Source of the DNA: a virus
Length of the DNA stretch: 40,117 nucleotides
Reading direction: 5' to 3' (one strand)
Virus record (IMG/VR): IMGVR_UViG_3300009130_000065
Location: 1-40,117 of that record
Position 1 is the first letter of the stretch, and every line of letters starts with the position of its first letter. Positions 1 through 8,330 of this stretch are shown in pieces. The notes beneath the pieces were generated by a model, which made no database searches, was not told the DNA's origin, and saw only the letters and a list, made by a program, of their open reading frames with translations. The position numbers and the translations under genes are program-made.

Positions 1-119
1 CGTATAAGGTTAAACGATTTACAATATGGTGACCAGTTACGAGTTAGATTTGACTTTAATGTTATACCCCAAATAGCTAACACCACTATAGAGCCTGCTT
101 TATGGTATTCAAATAGGAA
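1..119. repeat. Left copy of 119-bp terminal direct repeat (circular assembly overlap)
   Basis: These bases are identical to 39999-40117. The two copies lie in one reading frame of one gene that continues across the junction, so the contig closes into a circle of 39,998 bp. A length of 119 equals a commonly used assembler k-mer, so the repeat is more likely an assembly overlap than a true terminal redundancy. The molecule in the virion may be circularly permuted. Confidence 0.95.
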
Positions 120-333
120 CGACAGCGACGATATAACATTCACATTCCCTTTAACCAGTTCACCTGTATTTTACGGTGGTGGAACAGTTGGAAACACATA
201 TTTAAACAGGGTTGATATTTCCGCTTGGATAATATCGAATGAAGATGTTAACGCGCTAACATTACCAGCGATTAAGTCCGACAATCCAGTGATAATTCAA
301 CCTTTAGGTTTATTAATAACAGTTTTAAGATAA
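1..333 (+). CDS. Fibre-type structural protein, 3' part (continues from 39402)
   Basis: The open frame from base 1 to the TAA at 331-333 is the C-terminal part of the protein that starts at 39402; joined over the circle it is 309 aa. This part reads as a beta-rich domain with alternating hydrophobic and polar residues (for example QLRVRFDFNVIP near its start), compatible with a jelly-roll or beta-sandwich tip domain. The next fibre gene starts 19 bp downstream, so both probably share an operon. Role as a receptor-binding or fibre component is inferred from position and composition. Confidence 0.7.
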   Translation, partial: RIRLNDLQYGDQLRVRFDFNVIPQIANTTIEPALWYSNRNDSDDITFTFPLTSSPVFYGGGTVGNTYLNRVDISAWIISNEDVNALTLPAIKSDNPVIIQPLGLLITVLR

Positions 334-352
334 TTTTAAAAATAGATATAAA

Positions 353-3300
353 ATGGCAATAAGAATAGTAAGAAATGAAGCAGGGAACTGTATTAACTTT
401 TATGGTTCGTCTAACCCCACTTATTGGAACGCTTGTTTGAGTGGTCAAGTGGATAATGTAGACACTAACAGTGTTAACGTAATAAATGATATTATTACTT
501 CACAAACTGGGACAACACAGTATGAATTTTTTAGAGTTCCTTATACTGAATTCACAGACGCAGACGGTAATGGTTTTTCTAGCGCTCAAGAAGTAGCGGA
601 TTATATTACTGAAAAAGCTAATGTAGTTGGTTTAAGTGGTGAAGGTATAGACTTAACAGGTGAGACTGTTTGCTTTCAGTTGGACGCTACAAGTACTTCG
701 ATAGTATTAGACAATGGTTATCACTACGGAGTTAATACGATTAAAGCAGTAGCCGAAGGTGGTAACATCTCAATATTTTCTATTGATACTTCAAACAGTA
801 TTAAACACTTCTATAATTTAGAGGTCGGTAACGCTTGTGTTAATGGTTCTGTAGTCTCAGGTGGCTTAAATGACGTTATAAATACGTTGAATGAGTTGTT
901 TACTGTTGGAGCTTTTCAGTCTGTTGTAATATCTGACCCATTTAGTACAATGGTTGCAGATGTTGACGGTGTTGATATTGTTAACCCTAGTTATATTGGT
1001 AACGCTATTGACCCTGTTGGTGTTGATGTGTTTGGTTCTAACACTTCTGGTTCTTTAAACGGTTATTTATCTACTGAAACAATAGACCAAGCAGGCGAAT
1101 ATTTTACTTTTGATATTAGAGTTGAAGGCGTTATAGGATTCGGTTTAGTACATTCCCAAGCTTCTTACGATGCAGGTTATTATAGCGGTAACTCTACTTA
1201 CGCTAACCCTGCTAATTTTGGTACATATAATAGCCAGCACGGAGGTTTTCAATTTTCACACTGGTTTCACCCAACACCTAACGGCTCATGGACTAACTAC
1301 GGAGCTAACACTTCATATTCCATAAGGAGTGGCTGGTCTAACTTTAACGGTACTTCTGAGCAAGCTGATTGGTTAGCTGGTAACCCTATTAAAGTGAGAG
1401 TAGGATTAGACGCAAATGGATTTATTTCTATTGAAACTTTAAGAAATGGTACTGATTGGGTTGTTCATGTTAGAACTTCTTATCCTTCTGTTGAGGGTGT
1501 TGAATATAGATTAGGTATTAAAATGGGTGATACTAATGTAAGGTTAAACACTTTACCAAAAGTTCATTTATTAGAGCCTTCAGCACCTACTATGTACTTC
1601 AGATATATTGAGAGTCCTGACGGTAACTATCAATATCCTTTATTCGCAACAGAAGAAGAAGCTAACTATTACGATACTGTTGAGGGTGGTTCTGGGACTT
1701 CGCATTCTCATGTTTATGTCGATGACCCTACTAACACTACTTGGTATATGCCTGACACAAATAGCACAATGACTGCGACGGCACTCCCTACTAGCGCTCA
1801 GACTTTCGAAGGTAACGCTATTAATTGGACTGAGATTACTTCACTAACTAACGCTGATTTAGTGCCAGTTGCTTTTACCGACACTACTATAACGGTAGAC
1901 GAATTGAGTACTGTTAACTATCAATTAAGTCCTGTAGATGTAGGATACACGACTAGTATTGGTGGCATTCCTGCTTGGAGTTTAGTTAATGGAACTACTT
2001 TACAAGGTACGGCTCCAGAAGTAACAGGTGACAATGTATCTAACCCTAGTGATACTACAACGGTTACTGTTTACAGAACTAACTCATACGGTACTTCACA
2101 AGGTACTTTAACTATTAATATCACTAACCTAACAGCTCCTGTTGTAACACCTATAACTGGCGTAACCGATGAAGGTGGTACTGCTTTAATTGATTCTGAT
2201 ACTATGGCTGATGGTTCTGTAATATCTATAGATGAACAAGTAGGAGTAGGGCAAAGATTTGTAATTGAAAAAGAGTGGGTTGACACTTATGTGCTACCTA
2301 AGATTACATCTGGAACTGGAGCTAAAGCTGTATTTATTGGATTTCCTACTTCAAGTGCAAGTTGGTCTAGTGTTGGCTTTGATGACTTCTTAATAGGATA
2401 CCAATTTTACAGTGATGACACTACAAGAGCTCAAAATAATTGGAGATTAAGAACTATTTCTGGTGGTACTATTAGCAACAATGTAGGTGTAGGTGGTCAG
2501 ACTTCTGGGCTTTATGATTACGTATTTGTTAATGATGGAACCGACATTAAGTTTGGTTCATTAGTTGAGAGTCAAGGATTAAATGCAAGTACTTATGTAT
2601 ATAATTTTAGTGGTGTAGATTCTACTTGGAAGTACACAGGGGGGTTAACAGGTGTCTCTTCATCTAATAGGGATATAGTTATAGCTACTAGCGGTACTGA
2701 TTTAGATATTGACTTACAGTACTTTAACGAATACACTGAGCCCGTGGCCTCAACTATCTTAACTAACTGGAATAAAGCGCTAGACTTCTCAGGAAGTTCA
2801 GAAAGAGCCGTACAGGTTAATAATAATAGCACTTATAACACTCTTAAGATGAATGGCCTTGCTTCTACTGCTACTGCTCCCTCAGTTAGTGGTAATACTT
2901 CTAACAGTAGTTACGCGAGACCTTGGGCTACTGCAATAGTATTTAAGTCTGACAGACACAACTCAAACCAGCATATCTGGAACAGTGGAGAAGGCGCCTC
3001 TAGTGGTAATGACAATATATTTTTAAGACAGTCCGCTAATGGTCAGTTGTTCTTTGGTTGGGGTAGAGAAGGTTCTGGATATAACGAAGTTTACATAACA
3101 ACCGTTAACAGTAGTAACTGGTATGGTGTGTACATAGGATATAACGGGGCTAGGTTTAACGGGTCTAATGCAACGGCTTCTAATTTGTCTGACACTTTTG
3201 ATATTAGAGTAATGACTGACGAAAGCGGTGACAACTTTAACACTGTTTATTCTTTAGGAAATTTGCCAGGTAACTGGACTAATACAGGGGTTAGAATGGA

Positions 3301-3709
3301 TAGGGGTATCGGTGGAGACTTTACTATAGGTGGAAGAGGTTCGAACCGTTCTTTTCACGGTAAAATAGCTAGTATGGTTATTACTACTCTTAAATTAAAT
3401 GTATCTATGCCTAGCGACGCTGAAGTAAAACTAATGATAACAGACCCTAAGAAGTGGGAAGATGATTATTTAGTAGGTAATACTATTAGACAGGCTCAAT
3501 ACACTGGTAATGTTACTTACTCACCTTCTAACATTTACAATGGTTTTGGAGCCGTTCAGATGTGGTTAATGGGTGACGGTAATAATGACTCTTATTCAAA
3601 CATGATAAGAAACCAAATTTACCCTTCAGACCAAAATTGGACTAAATTGAACATGATATCGATGGTGTCTAATGACATACAGAACGTAACTATTAACGGA
3701 CTGTCTTAA
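353..3709 (+). CDS. Large modular tail fibre / receptor-binding protein (1118 aa)
   Basis: A 1118-aa protein rich in Asn, Ser, Thr and Gly, typical of adhesins and fibres. The N-terminal 100 residues form a compact domain ending in a helix (SSAQEVADYI), probably the attachment module to the tail. Residues around 450-600 look like putative-Ig (He_PIG-like) repeats with the pattern YQLSPVDVGYTTSIGGIPAWS. Two stretches around 200-400 and 800-1050 look like concanavalin/LamG-type beta-sandwiches. It follows another fibre gene and is closed by a strong terminator at 3719. It probably reads carbohydrate receptors on the host surface; the domain names are by eye. Confidence 0.7.
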   Translation: MAIRIVRNEAGNCINFYGSSNPTYWNACLSGQVDNVDTNSVNVINDIITSQTGTTQYEFFRVPYTEFTDADGNGFSSAQEVADYITEKANVVGLSGEGIDLTGETVCFQLDATSTSIVLDNGYHYGVNTIKAVAEGGNISIFSIDTSNSIKHFYNLEVGNACVNGSVVSGGLNDVINTLNELFTVGAFQSVVISDPFSTMVADVDGVDIVNPSYIGNAIDPVGVDVFGSNTSGSLNGYLSTETIDQAGEYFTFDIRVEGVIGFGLVHSQASYDAGYYSGNSTYANPANFGTYNSQHGGFQFSHWFHPTPNGSWTNYGANTSYSIRSGWSNFNGTSEQADWLAGNPIKVRVGLDANGFISIETLRNGTDWVVHVRTSYPSVEGVEYRLGIKMGDTNVRLNTLPKVHLLEPSAPTMYFRYIESPDGNYQYPLFATEEEANYYDTVEGGSGTSHSHVYVDDPTNTTWYMPDTNSTMTATALPTSAQTFEGNAINWTEITSLTNADLVPVAFTDTTITVDELSTVNYQLSPVDVGYTTSIGGIPAWSLVNGTTLQGTAPEVTGDNVSNPSDTTTVTVYRTNSYGTSQGTLTINITNLTAPVVTPITGVTDEGGTALIDSDTMADGSVISIDEQVGVGQRFVIEKEWVDTYVLPKITSGTGAKAVFIGFPTSSASWSSVGFDDFLIGYQFYSDDTTRAQNNWRLRTISGGTISNNVGVGGQTSGLYDYVFVNDGTDIKFGSLVESQGLNASTYVYNFSGVDSTWKYTGGLTGVSSSNRDIVIATSGTDLDIDLQYFNEYTEPVASTILTNWNKALDFSGSSERAVQVNNNSTYNTLKMNGLASTATAPSVSGNTSNSSYARPWATAIVFKSDRHNSNQHIWNSGEGASSGNDNIFLRQSANGQLFFGWGREGSGYNEVYITTVNSSNWYGVYIGYNGARFNGSNATASNLSDTFDIRVMTDESGDNFNTVYSLGNLPGNWTNTGVRMDRGIGGDFTIGGRGSNRSFHGKIASMVITTLKLNVSMPSDAEVKLMITDPKKWEDDYLVGNTIRQAQYTGNVTYSPSNIYNGFGAVQMWLMGDGNNDSYSNMIRNQIYPSDQNWTKLNMISMVSNDIQNVTINGLS

Positions 3710-3718
3710 TAATAACAG

Positions 3719-3744
3719 AGGGGGTTGAAAGATACCCCCTTTTT
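3719..3744 (+). terminator. Intrinsic terminator after the fibre gene
   Basis: A 7-bp GC-rich stem (AGGGGGT/ACCCCCT) with an 8-nt loop is followed by a run of five T. It ends the fibre operon and separates it from the tail operon starting at 3784. Confidence 0.9.
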
Positions 3745-3763
3745 ATTTAGAATCATTCTAAAT
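3745..3763. promoter_or_regulatory. Operator-like palindrome, copy 1
   Basis: A perfect 9-1-9 palindrome with core TTTAGAATCATTCTAAA. It starts directly after the terminator T-run and covers the place where the -33 element of the promoter at 3771 would lie, so a protein bound here could block or recruit RNA polymerase. Related palindromes occur at 21621, 24443 and 27916, always between operons. Confidence 0.75.
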
Positions 3764-3770
3764 TATTTCT

Positions 3771-3778
3771 TATATTTA
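3771..3778 (+). promoter_or_regulatory. -7 box TATATTTA, predicted leaderless start
   Basis: TATATTTA resembles the Bacteroidota -7 consensus TAnnTTTG and ends only 5 nt before the ATG at 3784. The expected transcription start would fall at or next to the start codon. No clear TTTG at -33 is visible; that place is occupied by the palindrome. Confidence 0.5.
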
Positions 3779-3783
3779 CATTT

Positions 3784-4266
3784 ATGAGTAATTTTAACAA
3801 CGTTATAAACGAGTTTAAAACAGTAGCAGACGCTTTTAACTCTGTTAACTATTTCATTTACGACAGAGTGTCTAGAGTTAATGGTAACTTAAAGAATAAA
3901 GCTTACCCGATGATTTTGGTAGACTCTACACCTAACTTTAATAAAAGTGGAACTAATAATCTATATCTACCAAAAAGTAAGCAATTCACATTTAACATCT
4001 TTTGTTATGGGGATTATAACAGTACAGAGAGAAAGACTAAAGAGCTACATGAAAAACAAGCTGAAATAGACAATATACTAGAGCAGTATATGGCTGAAGT
4101 AATAAGAAGAAACATTGAAGGTTCTAACGGTTTTAGTGTTGTTAAGAACACTTCTTTTAGTGGTTTCTTAGCGCATGACGTACACAACGATAAATTAGTT
4201 CAATCAACTTACACGATAACAGTTGAAATAGATAGCGACTGTCAAACTGGAAACTTTATTTATTAA
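3784..4266 (+). CDS. Tail completion / neck-type protein (160 aa)
   Basis: A 160-aa protein with mixed alpha/beta pattern and no recognised motif. It begins the tail operon and overlaps the next gene by one base (TAATG), which implies translational coupling. The size and the place just before an HK97 gp10-like gene fit a tail terminator or tail-completion protein, but the family was not recognised. The ATG is chosen because it is the first in frame after the promoter box. Confidence 0.5.
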   Translation: MSNFNNVINEFKTVADAFNSVNYFIYDRVSRVNGNLKNKAYPMILVDSTPNFNKSGTNNLYLPKSKQFTFNIFCYGDYNSTERKTKELHEKQAEIDNILEQYMAEVIRRNIEGSNGFSVVKNTSFSGFLAHDVHNDKLVQSTYTITVEIDSDCQTGNFIY

Positions 4267-4760
4267 TGGTAAAGGTAGACTATAAATTAGTAGGTAAAAT
4301 GATTATTAAGGCCCTACAGGAAGAACTTATAGGGCAAGGTCACGAAGCTACTGGTAATTTAATAAAAAGCTTCGAACAGAGAGTTGTTTATTTACCGAAG
4401 AGCGTAGTTATGGAAATACTAATGGACGACTACGGTATTTATGTTAATGAAGGTAGGGAAAAGAAGAAAAAGAAAGTACCTTTAGATGCTTTAATTAAAT
4501 GGATAGAACAAAGAGCGATAGCTAACGGAGATAAAGAAGTAAAGAGCATGGCTTTTGCTATTCAACAAAATATCTGGGCTGAAGGTAGCCCTACAGCTGG
4601 AAGTTTTAAGTATAGTAAGAATGGACGAAGAAAAGGATTTATAGAGTACGTTATCGACCATAAGTTAGATAATGTTTACGACGAACTAGAAAAGGAATTA
4701 TTTGAAGGATACGAAACGGCTATTTCTTCAATCATTAAACAGTATAACCAAAAAGGATAA
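4266..4760 (+). CDS. HK97 gp10-like tail / neck protein (164 aa)
   Basis: The features typical of this group are present in order: a helical N-terminus with GNLIKSFE, a DYGIYVNEGRE segment near residues 60-70, then PLDALIKWIEQRAI and AFAIQQNIWAEGSP. In related phages such proteins sit at the head-tail joint or the tail terminus. The gene is coupled to the preceding one through a 1-nt overlap, and the next gene starts 3 bp downstream. The assignment to the gp10-like group is by recall of this motif order and is fairly strong. Confidence 0.65.
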   Translation: MVKVDYKLVGKMIIKALQEELIGQGHEATGNLIKSFEQRVVYLPKSVVMEILMDDYGIYVNEGREKKKKKVPLDALIKWIEQRAIANGDKEVKSMAFAIQQNIWAEGSPTAGSFKYSKNGRRKGFIEYVIDHKLDNVYDELEKELFEGYETAISSIIKQYNQKG

Positions 4761-4763
4761 AAA

Positions 4764-5999
4764 ATGGCAATAACGGCAATAACTCAACCAACATTAAACG
4801 ACCCTCACTTAGTAATGGGTAAGGATAAGATAATATTAAAATTATCTAGCGACAGTGCAGACATAATTAGTTGTATCGTTGAAGTTATAGTGTTAACCTC
4901 TAGCGATAATGAAAGGGTATCCGCTTTTAATGTTCAGCCCGACATAGGTACTACTGACGAATTCACTATAGTATTGAATGATGTATTAATGAATCATCTA
5001 GACTTTGGGCTTAATTCTACTGATTTAAGTTCTGTTAATGTAGATGAACTAGGGGCTAAAAGATTTAACGTTAAGGTTTACGAGGTTACTGAAGACCCAT
5101 CTACTAAACAGCTGACTACTGCTTATGACCCAGACTTGTATCCTAACCCTAGCGCGGATTATATTTTGCCTCAAGACAGGGTATTCGTTAACCTATCAAT
5201 AGACACGCTAGGTAAAGCCTTTTTTAATGTTGACGACTACAAATTAGATGGAAATACTAAGAAGTTTTTAACAGATACACCTAGCGCAAAGAGTATCGAG
5301 CTAGGGCAATCTGAATACCTAGGTTTATTATACTGTGAGGCTACACCTAGTTTGAATTATAAAGCTGAATACTTGACTTATGACGCTTCTGGTTCTTTAC
5401 TAAATACAGACTATTTAAACATTACAGAGTGGGATTCACCCTTCGCGGGTTACATAGTAAACCCTTATTTAGATATCCCAGTAGGAACTTCTAACTTAAT
5501 TAGTATGGGCATAAGTTTAACTAATGTAGCTTATTATACGGTTAGAATTGTTAACGATAACGGAGATGTTAGCGAGTTGAAAAGGTTTAACATAGTAGAC
5601 GATACAAGCAAAGATACAAGGATACACTGGCAAAATAAATACGGTAAAAGAGAAAGTTATACATTCAAAGGGAATATTAAAGAGGTTTTAAAGACTTCTA
5701 AGGGCACTTTTATGACTCCAAGTAGTTTGACATACTCGAGCGAAGAAAGAGGCTTAAACACACTACAAAACACTTTAAACAACGAATTTACTGCTTATAC
5801 TAGGTCCATAGGTAGAGAAACTTACGAATGGTTAACTAGTATATTGTTTAACAACAGAGCTTGGGTAGAGATAAATGGCGAATATCTACCTATTATAATT
5901 GAAGACGGTAGAACTGTGAAGAGTGACGAAGAGCAAAACCCTTATCAATTTATTTTATCTTATAAATTAGCTAACCCTTCTAAAGGTCTTAAAGCATGA
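4764..5999 (+). CDS. Tail / baseplate structural protein (411 aa)
   Basis: A 411-aa beta-rich protein. The N-terminal half looks like Ig-like sandwich sequence; the C-terminal third (IHWQNKYGKRESYTFKGNIK, then a segment with RSIGRETYEWLTSILFNNRA and a final YQFILSYKLAN) is of a kind found upstream of tail-hub genes in Bacteroidota phages. It overlaps the next gene by 4 nt (ATGA). A distal-tail or baseplate role is inferred from its place between the gp10-like gene and the hub-like gene. Confidence 0.55.
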   Translation: MAITAITQPTLNDPHLVMGKDKIILKLSSDSADIISCIVEVIVLTSSDNERVSAFNVQPDIGTTDEFTIVLNDVLMNHLDFGLNSTDLSSVNVDELGAKRFNVKVYEVTEDPSTKQLTTAYDPDLYPNPSADYILPQDRVFVNLSIDTLGKAFFNVDDYKLDGNTKKFLTDTPSAKSIELGQSEYLGLLYCEATPSLNYKAEYLTYDASGSLLNTDYLNITEWDSPFAGYIVNPYLDIPVGTSNLISMGISLTNVAYYTVRIVNDNGDVSELKRFNIVDDTSKDTRIHWQNKYGKRESYTFKGNIKEVLKTSKGTFMTPSSLTYSSEERGLNTLQNTLNNEFTAYTRSIGRETYEWLTSILFNNRAWVEINGEYLPIIIEDGRTVKSDEEQNPYQFILSYKLANPSKGLKA

Positions 6000-8326
6000 A
6001 TGAAATAGTAATAAGAATACTTGACAACGATAATAACGTAAAAGGAGACTTAGAACTTTCTAACTACGAGAATTTCCCTTTGGCTATAACAAAAGGAATA
6101 GTTAACCTTGATAGTTTAAAAGATAGGACGGGTACGTACACTAAAAGCTTTAGAGTTCCTAACACTAAGAACAACGCCAGTCTTCTTTCTAATGTTGAGA
6201 ATATCAATAGTAGAAAAGACTTTAGAAGGTCACTAGATAGAAAACCCTGTGTTGTGTTGGTTAATAACAACCCAATAGAAAAGGGATTCGTTCAAGTTAG
6301 TAAGGTTTTTAACGGTTTCAACGTAGATAGTTTCGAGCTTGTTTTCTTTGGTAACAATATAGACTGGGTTAAAGACGCTTCTGGTTTAAAGGTTAATGAA
6401 ATACCGTTCAACAACTCAGAACAAACATACGACTTAACTTCTATAAGGTCCATTAATAATTCAGCTATAAACATTAACAACGCTGAAGACTTCGCTTATC
6501 CTTACGTAAGTAGAGGTGGGAATGAGTTAGCAACAGAAAAAAAGCTATCCACTGAAGACTTCACACCCTGCTTCTTCTTAGAAAAGATATTACTTAGGGG
6601 GTTTAACTCTTTAGGTTGGAATATAAATAGTACTTTCTTAGATTCTGAAAGCTCTAGAGGTTTAATCTGTGACCTTAACAGCGAAATGAAAGTTAGTCAA
6701 TCAACCATTGACGATTCTAAAGTGAAAACAACTAAAACTAGCGCTTTAGATATAACCTCAGAGTTCGACACTACGGGAACTACTTATAAAATGGTTTTTG
6801 ACGATGACGCTACGGGTGGGAATGAAGATATTAACGACGTTTACAATACTACTACAGGAGCTTATAAAGCTGACTCCACTGGTAGTTATACCATAGATTT
6901 AAAAATACCTCATAAAGTGGTTATTGGTGGCGCTTTCTTGAATGGTAGGTGGTACGTTGAAGTAAGAAAAGGAACAGATACAGTTTACGGCAATACTACA
7001 CTATTGAAGTCTATAGAGGTGTTATCGGATTTAACTCCGGCTTTATTGGATACTACGTTCGATGTTAAGTTACAGAAAGACGAAATATTAAGTATTCACG
7101 TCTTAAAGTTTAGGTTTAACACATCTGGTTCGGCCAACTTTCAAATAGGTACTTATTTAGTTGATTCACTTACTCAGTCGCCTAAATTTAACGCCTCTAG
7201 AAGCATAGACATAAAAGAAGACGACGTGTTCGATGTTAAAGAGTTAATCCCGGACTCCATAAGGTTAATAGACGTATTAAATGACTTTACTAGAATGTTC
7301 AATATTTACTATTGGACTGACGTTAAGACTAGGACTGTTTACTTCGAGCCTAGAGATTTATTCTTCAAGGATAGAGCAGACGCTATTAACTGGACTAATA
7401 AGATAGATATAAAAAATATGTACGAAGTTGATTATGTAACTTCTTACAAGAGAGATATGGTATTCGGTTATAAAGACGTAGATGGTGACGAATGGTTGAA
7501 GGGTTGGCAAAGTAAAAACAGACGAACCTACGCAGAATATACACACGAACTACCAAATAGATTTACAGAAGGTAAAACGGTAGTTAATTTAAGTCTATTT
7601 AGCGCTACATATCCTAGCGTATGTAAAGAGGCTACACTATTAAAAAACGAAGCTTTCACTTCTTTAAAGTGTTGGGGTGAATACTTAAATACAGAGGGTA
7701 TTCCTGAAGACAGAATAGACGGGTATAACCCGAGAGTTTTTAACTTCAAGAACTCAACTCAGTTGAACAAAGACGGCTCTAATAGAAGGATTACCTATTC
7801 CGACAACATAACGAGTAATTTTATACCTTTCGGAGTGTTTGAGCCTTATAATAATACCTATGTTGGTAATGGTTACAATTTATCCTTTACAGACACTACA
7901 AACGAAGATGGAACCACTCAAAAGGGGTTGTTTAATAACTTCTATTCTAAGATGCTCAAAAATATAGAAGAAGGTGGTCGTTTAATAGCTTACTTTAACC
8001 TAACTAGTTCAGATATTGAGAACCTAGATTTTAGGAAATTAGTATATTTAGACAACGATAGTAACATAAAAGGGTATTACCTAATAGAGAAAGTTATTGA
8101 CTATAAGCCCTTAAAGAATGGATTAACAAAGGTTAGTTTGTTTAAGTTTGAAAACTTAGGGAGCGTAGTAATAGACGGGGGGCAAAATGGAGCCAACGAC
8201 GTTGATACTGACGAAGGAGAAATACAAACGCCATTACAACCAATATTCGTTGAAGATGGTAACCAAATAATAGAAGTTTACGCATTAAACCCGTTAACGG
8301 GAATTTTAGAACCAGTTTATAAGTAA
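5996..8326 (+). CDS. Tail hub / baseplate protein (776 aa)
   Basis: The N-terminus carries a segment I associate with Bacteroidota phage tail proteins (RTGTYTKSFRVPNTKNN, near residues 43-60). A second recognisable stretch around 420-470 (DFTRMFNIYYWTDVKTRTVY followed by FEPRD and later INWTNKID) is also typical. Translation is coupled to the previous gene by the ATGA overlap, and the tape measure gene starts 4 bp after its stop. The most likely role is the hub or baseplate at the tail tip, inferred from conserved order rather than from a catalytic motif. Confidence 0.6.
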   Translation: MNEIVIRILDNDNNVKGDLELSNYENFPLAITKGIVNLDSLKDRTGTYTKSFRVPNTKNNASLLSNVENINSRKDFRRSLDRKPCVVLVNNNPIEKGFVQVSKVFNGFNVDSFELVFFGNNIDWVKDASGLKVNEIPFNNSEQTYDLTSIRSINNSAININNAEDFAYPYVSRGGNELATEKKLSTEDFTPCFFLEKILLRGFNSLGWNINSTFLDSESSRGLICDLNSEMKVSQSTIDDSKVKTTKTSALDITSEFDTTGTTYKMVFDDDATGGNEDINDVYNTTTGAYKADSTGSYTIDLKIPHKVVIGGAFLNGRWYVEVRKGTDTVYGNTTLLKSIEVLSDLTPALLDTTFDVKLQKDEILSIHVLKFRFNTSGSANFQIGTYLVDSLTQSPKFNASRSIDIKEDDVFDVKELIPDSIRLIDVLNDFTRMFNIYYWTDVKTRTVYFEPRDLFFKDRADAINWTNKIDIKNMYEVDYVTSYKRDMVFGYKDVDGDEWLKGWQSKNRRTYAEYTHELPNRFTEGKTVVNLSLFSATYPSVCKEATLLKNEAFTSLKCWGEYLNTEGIPEDRIDGYNPRVFNFKNSTQLNKDGSNRRITYSDNITSNFIPFGVFEPYNNTYVGNGYNLSFTDTTNEDGTTQKGLFNNFYSKMLKNIEEGGRLIAYFNLTSSDIENLDFRKLVYLDNDSNIKGYYLIEKVIDYKPLKNGLTKVSLFKFENLGSVVIDGGQNGANDVDTDEGEIQTPLQPIFVEDGNQIIEVYALNPLTGILEPVYK

Positions 8327-8330
8327 TATT

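Noticed and set aside
3338-3347. GGTTCGAACC, resembling the T-arm of a tRNA
   Set aside because: It lies inside the fibre reading frame; no acceptor stem, anticodon arm or CCA end surrounds it.
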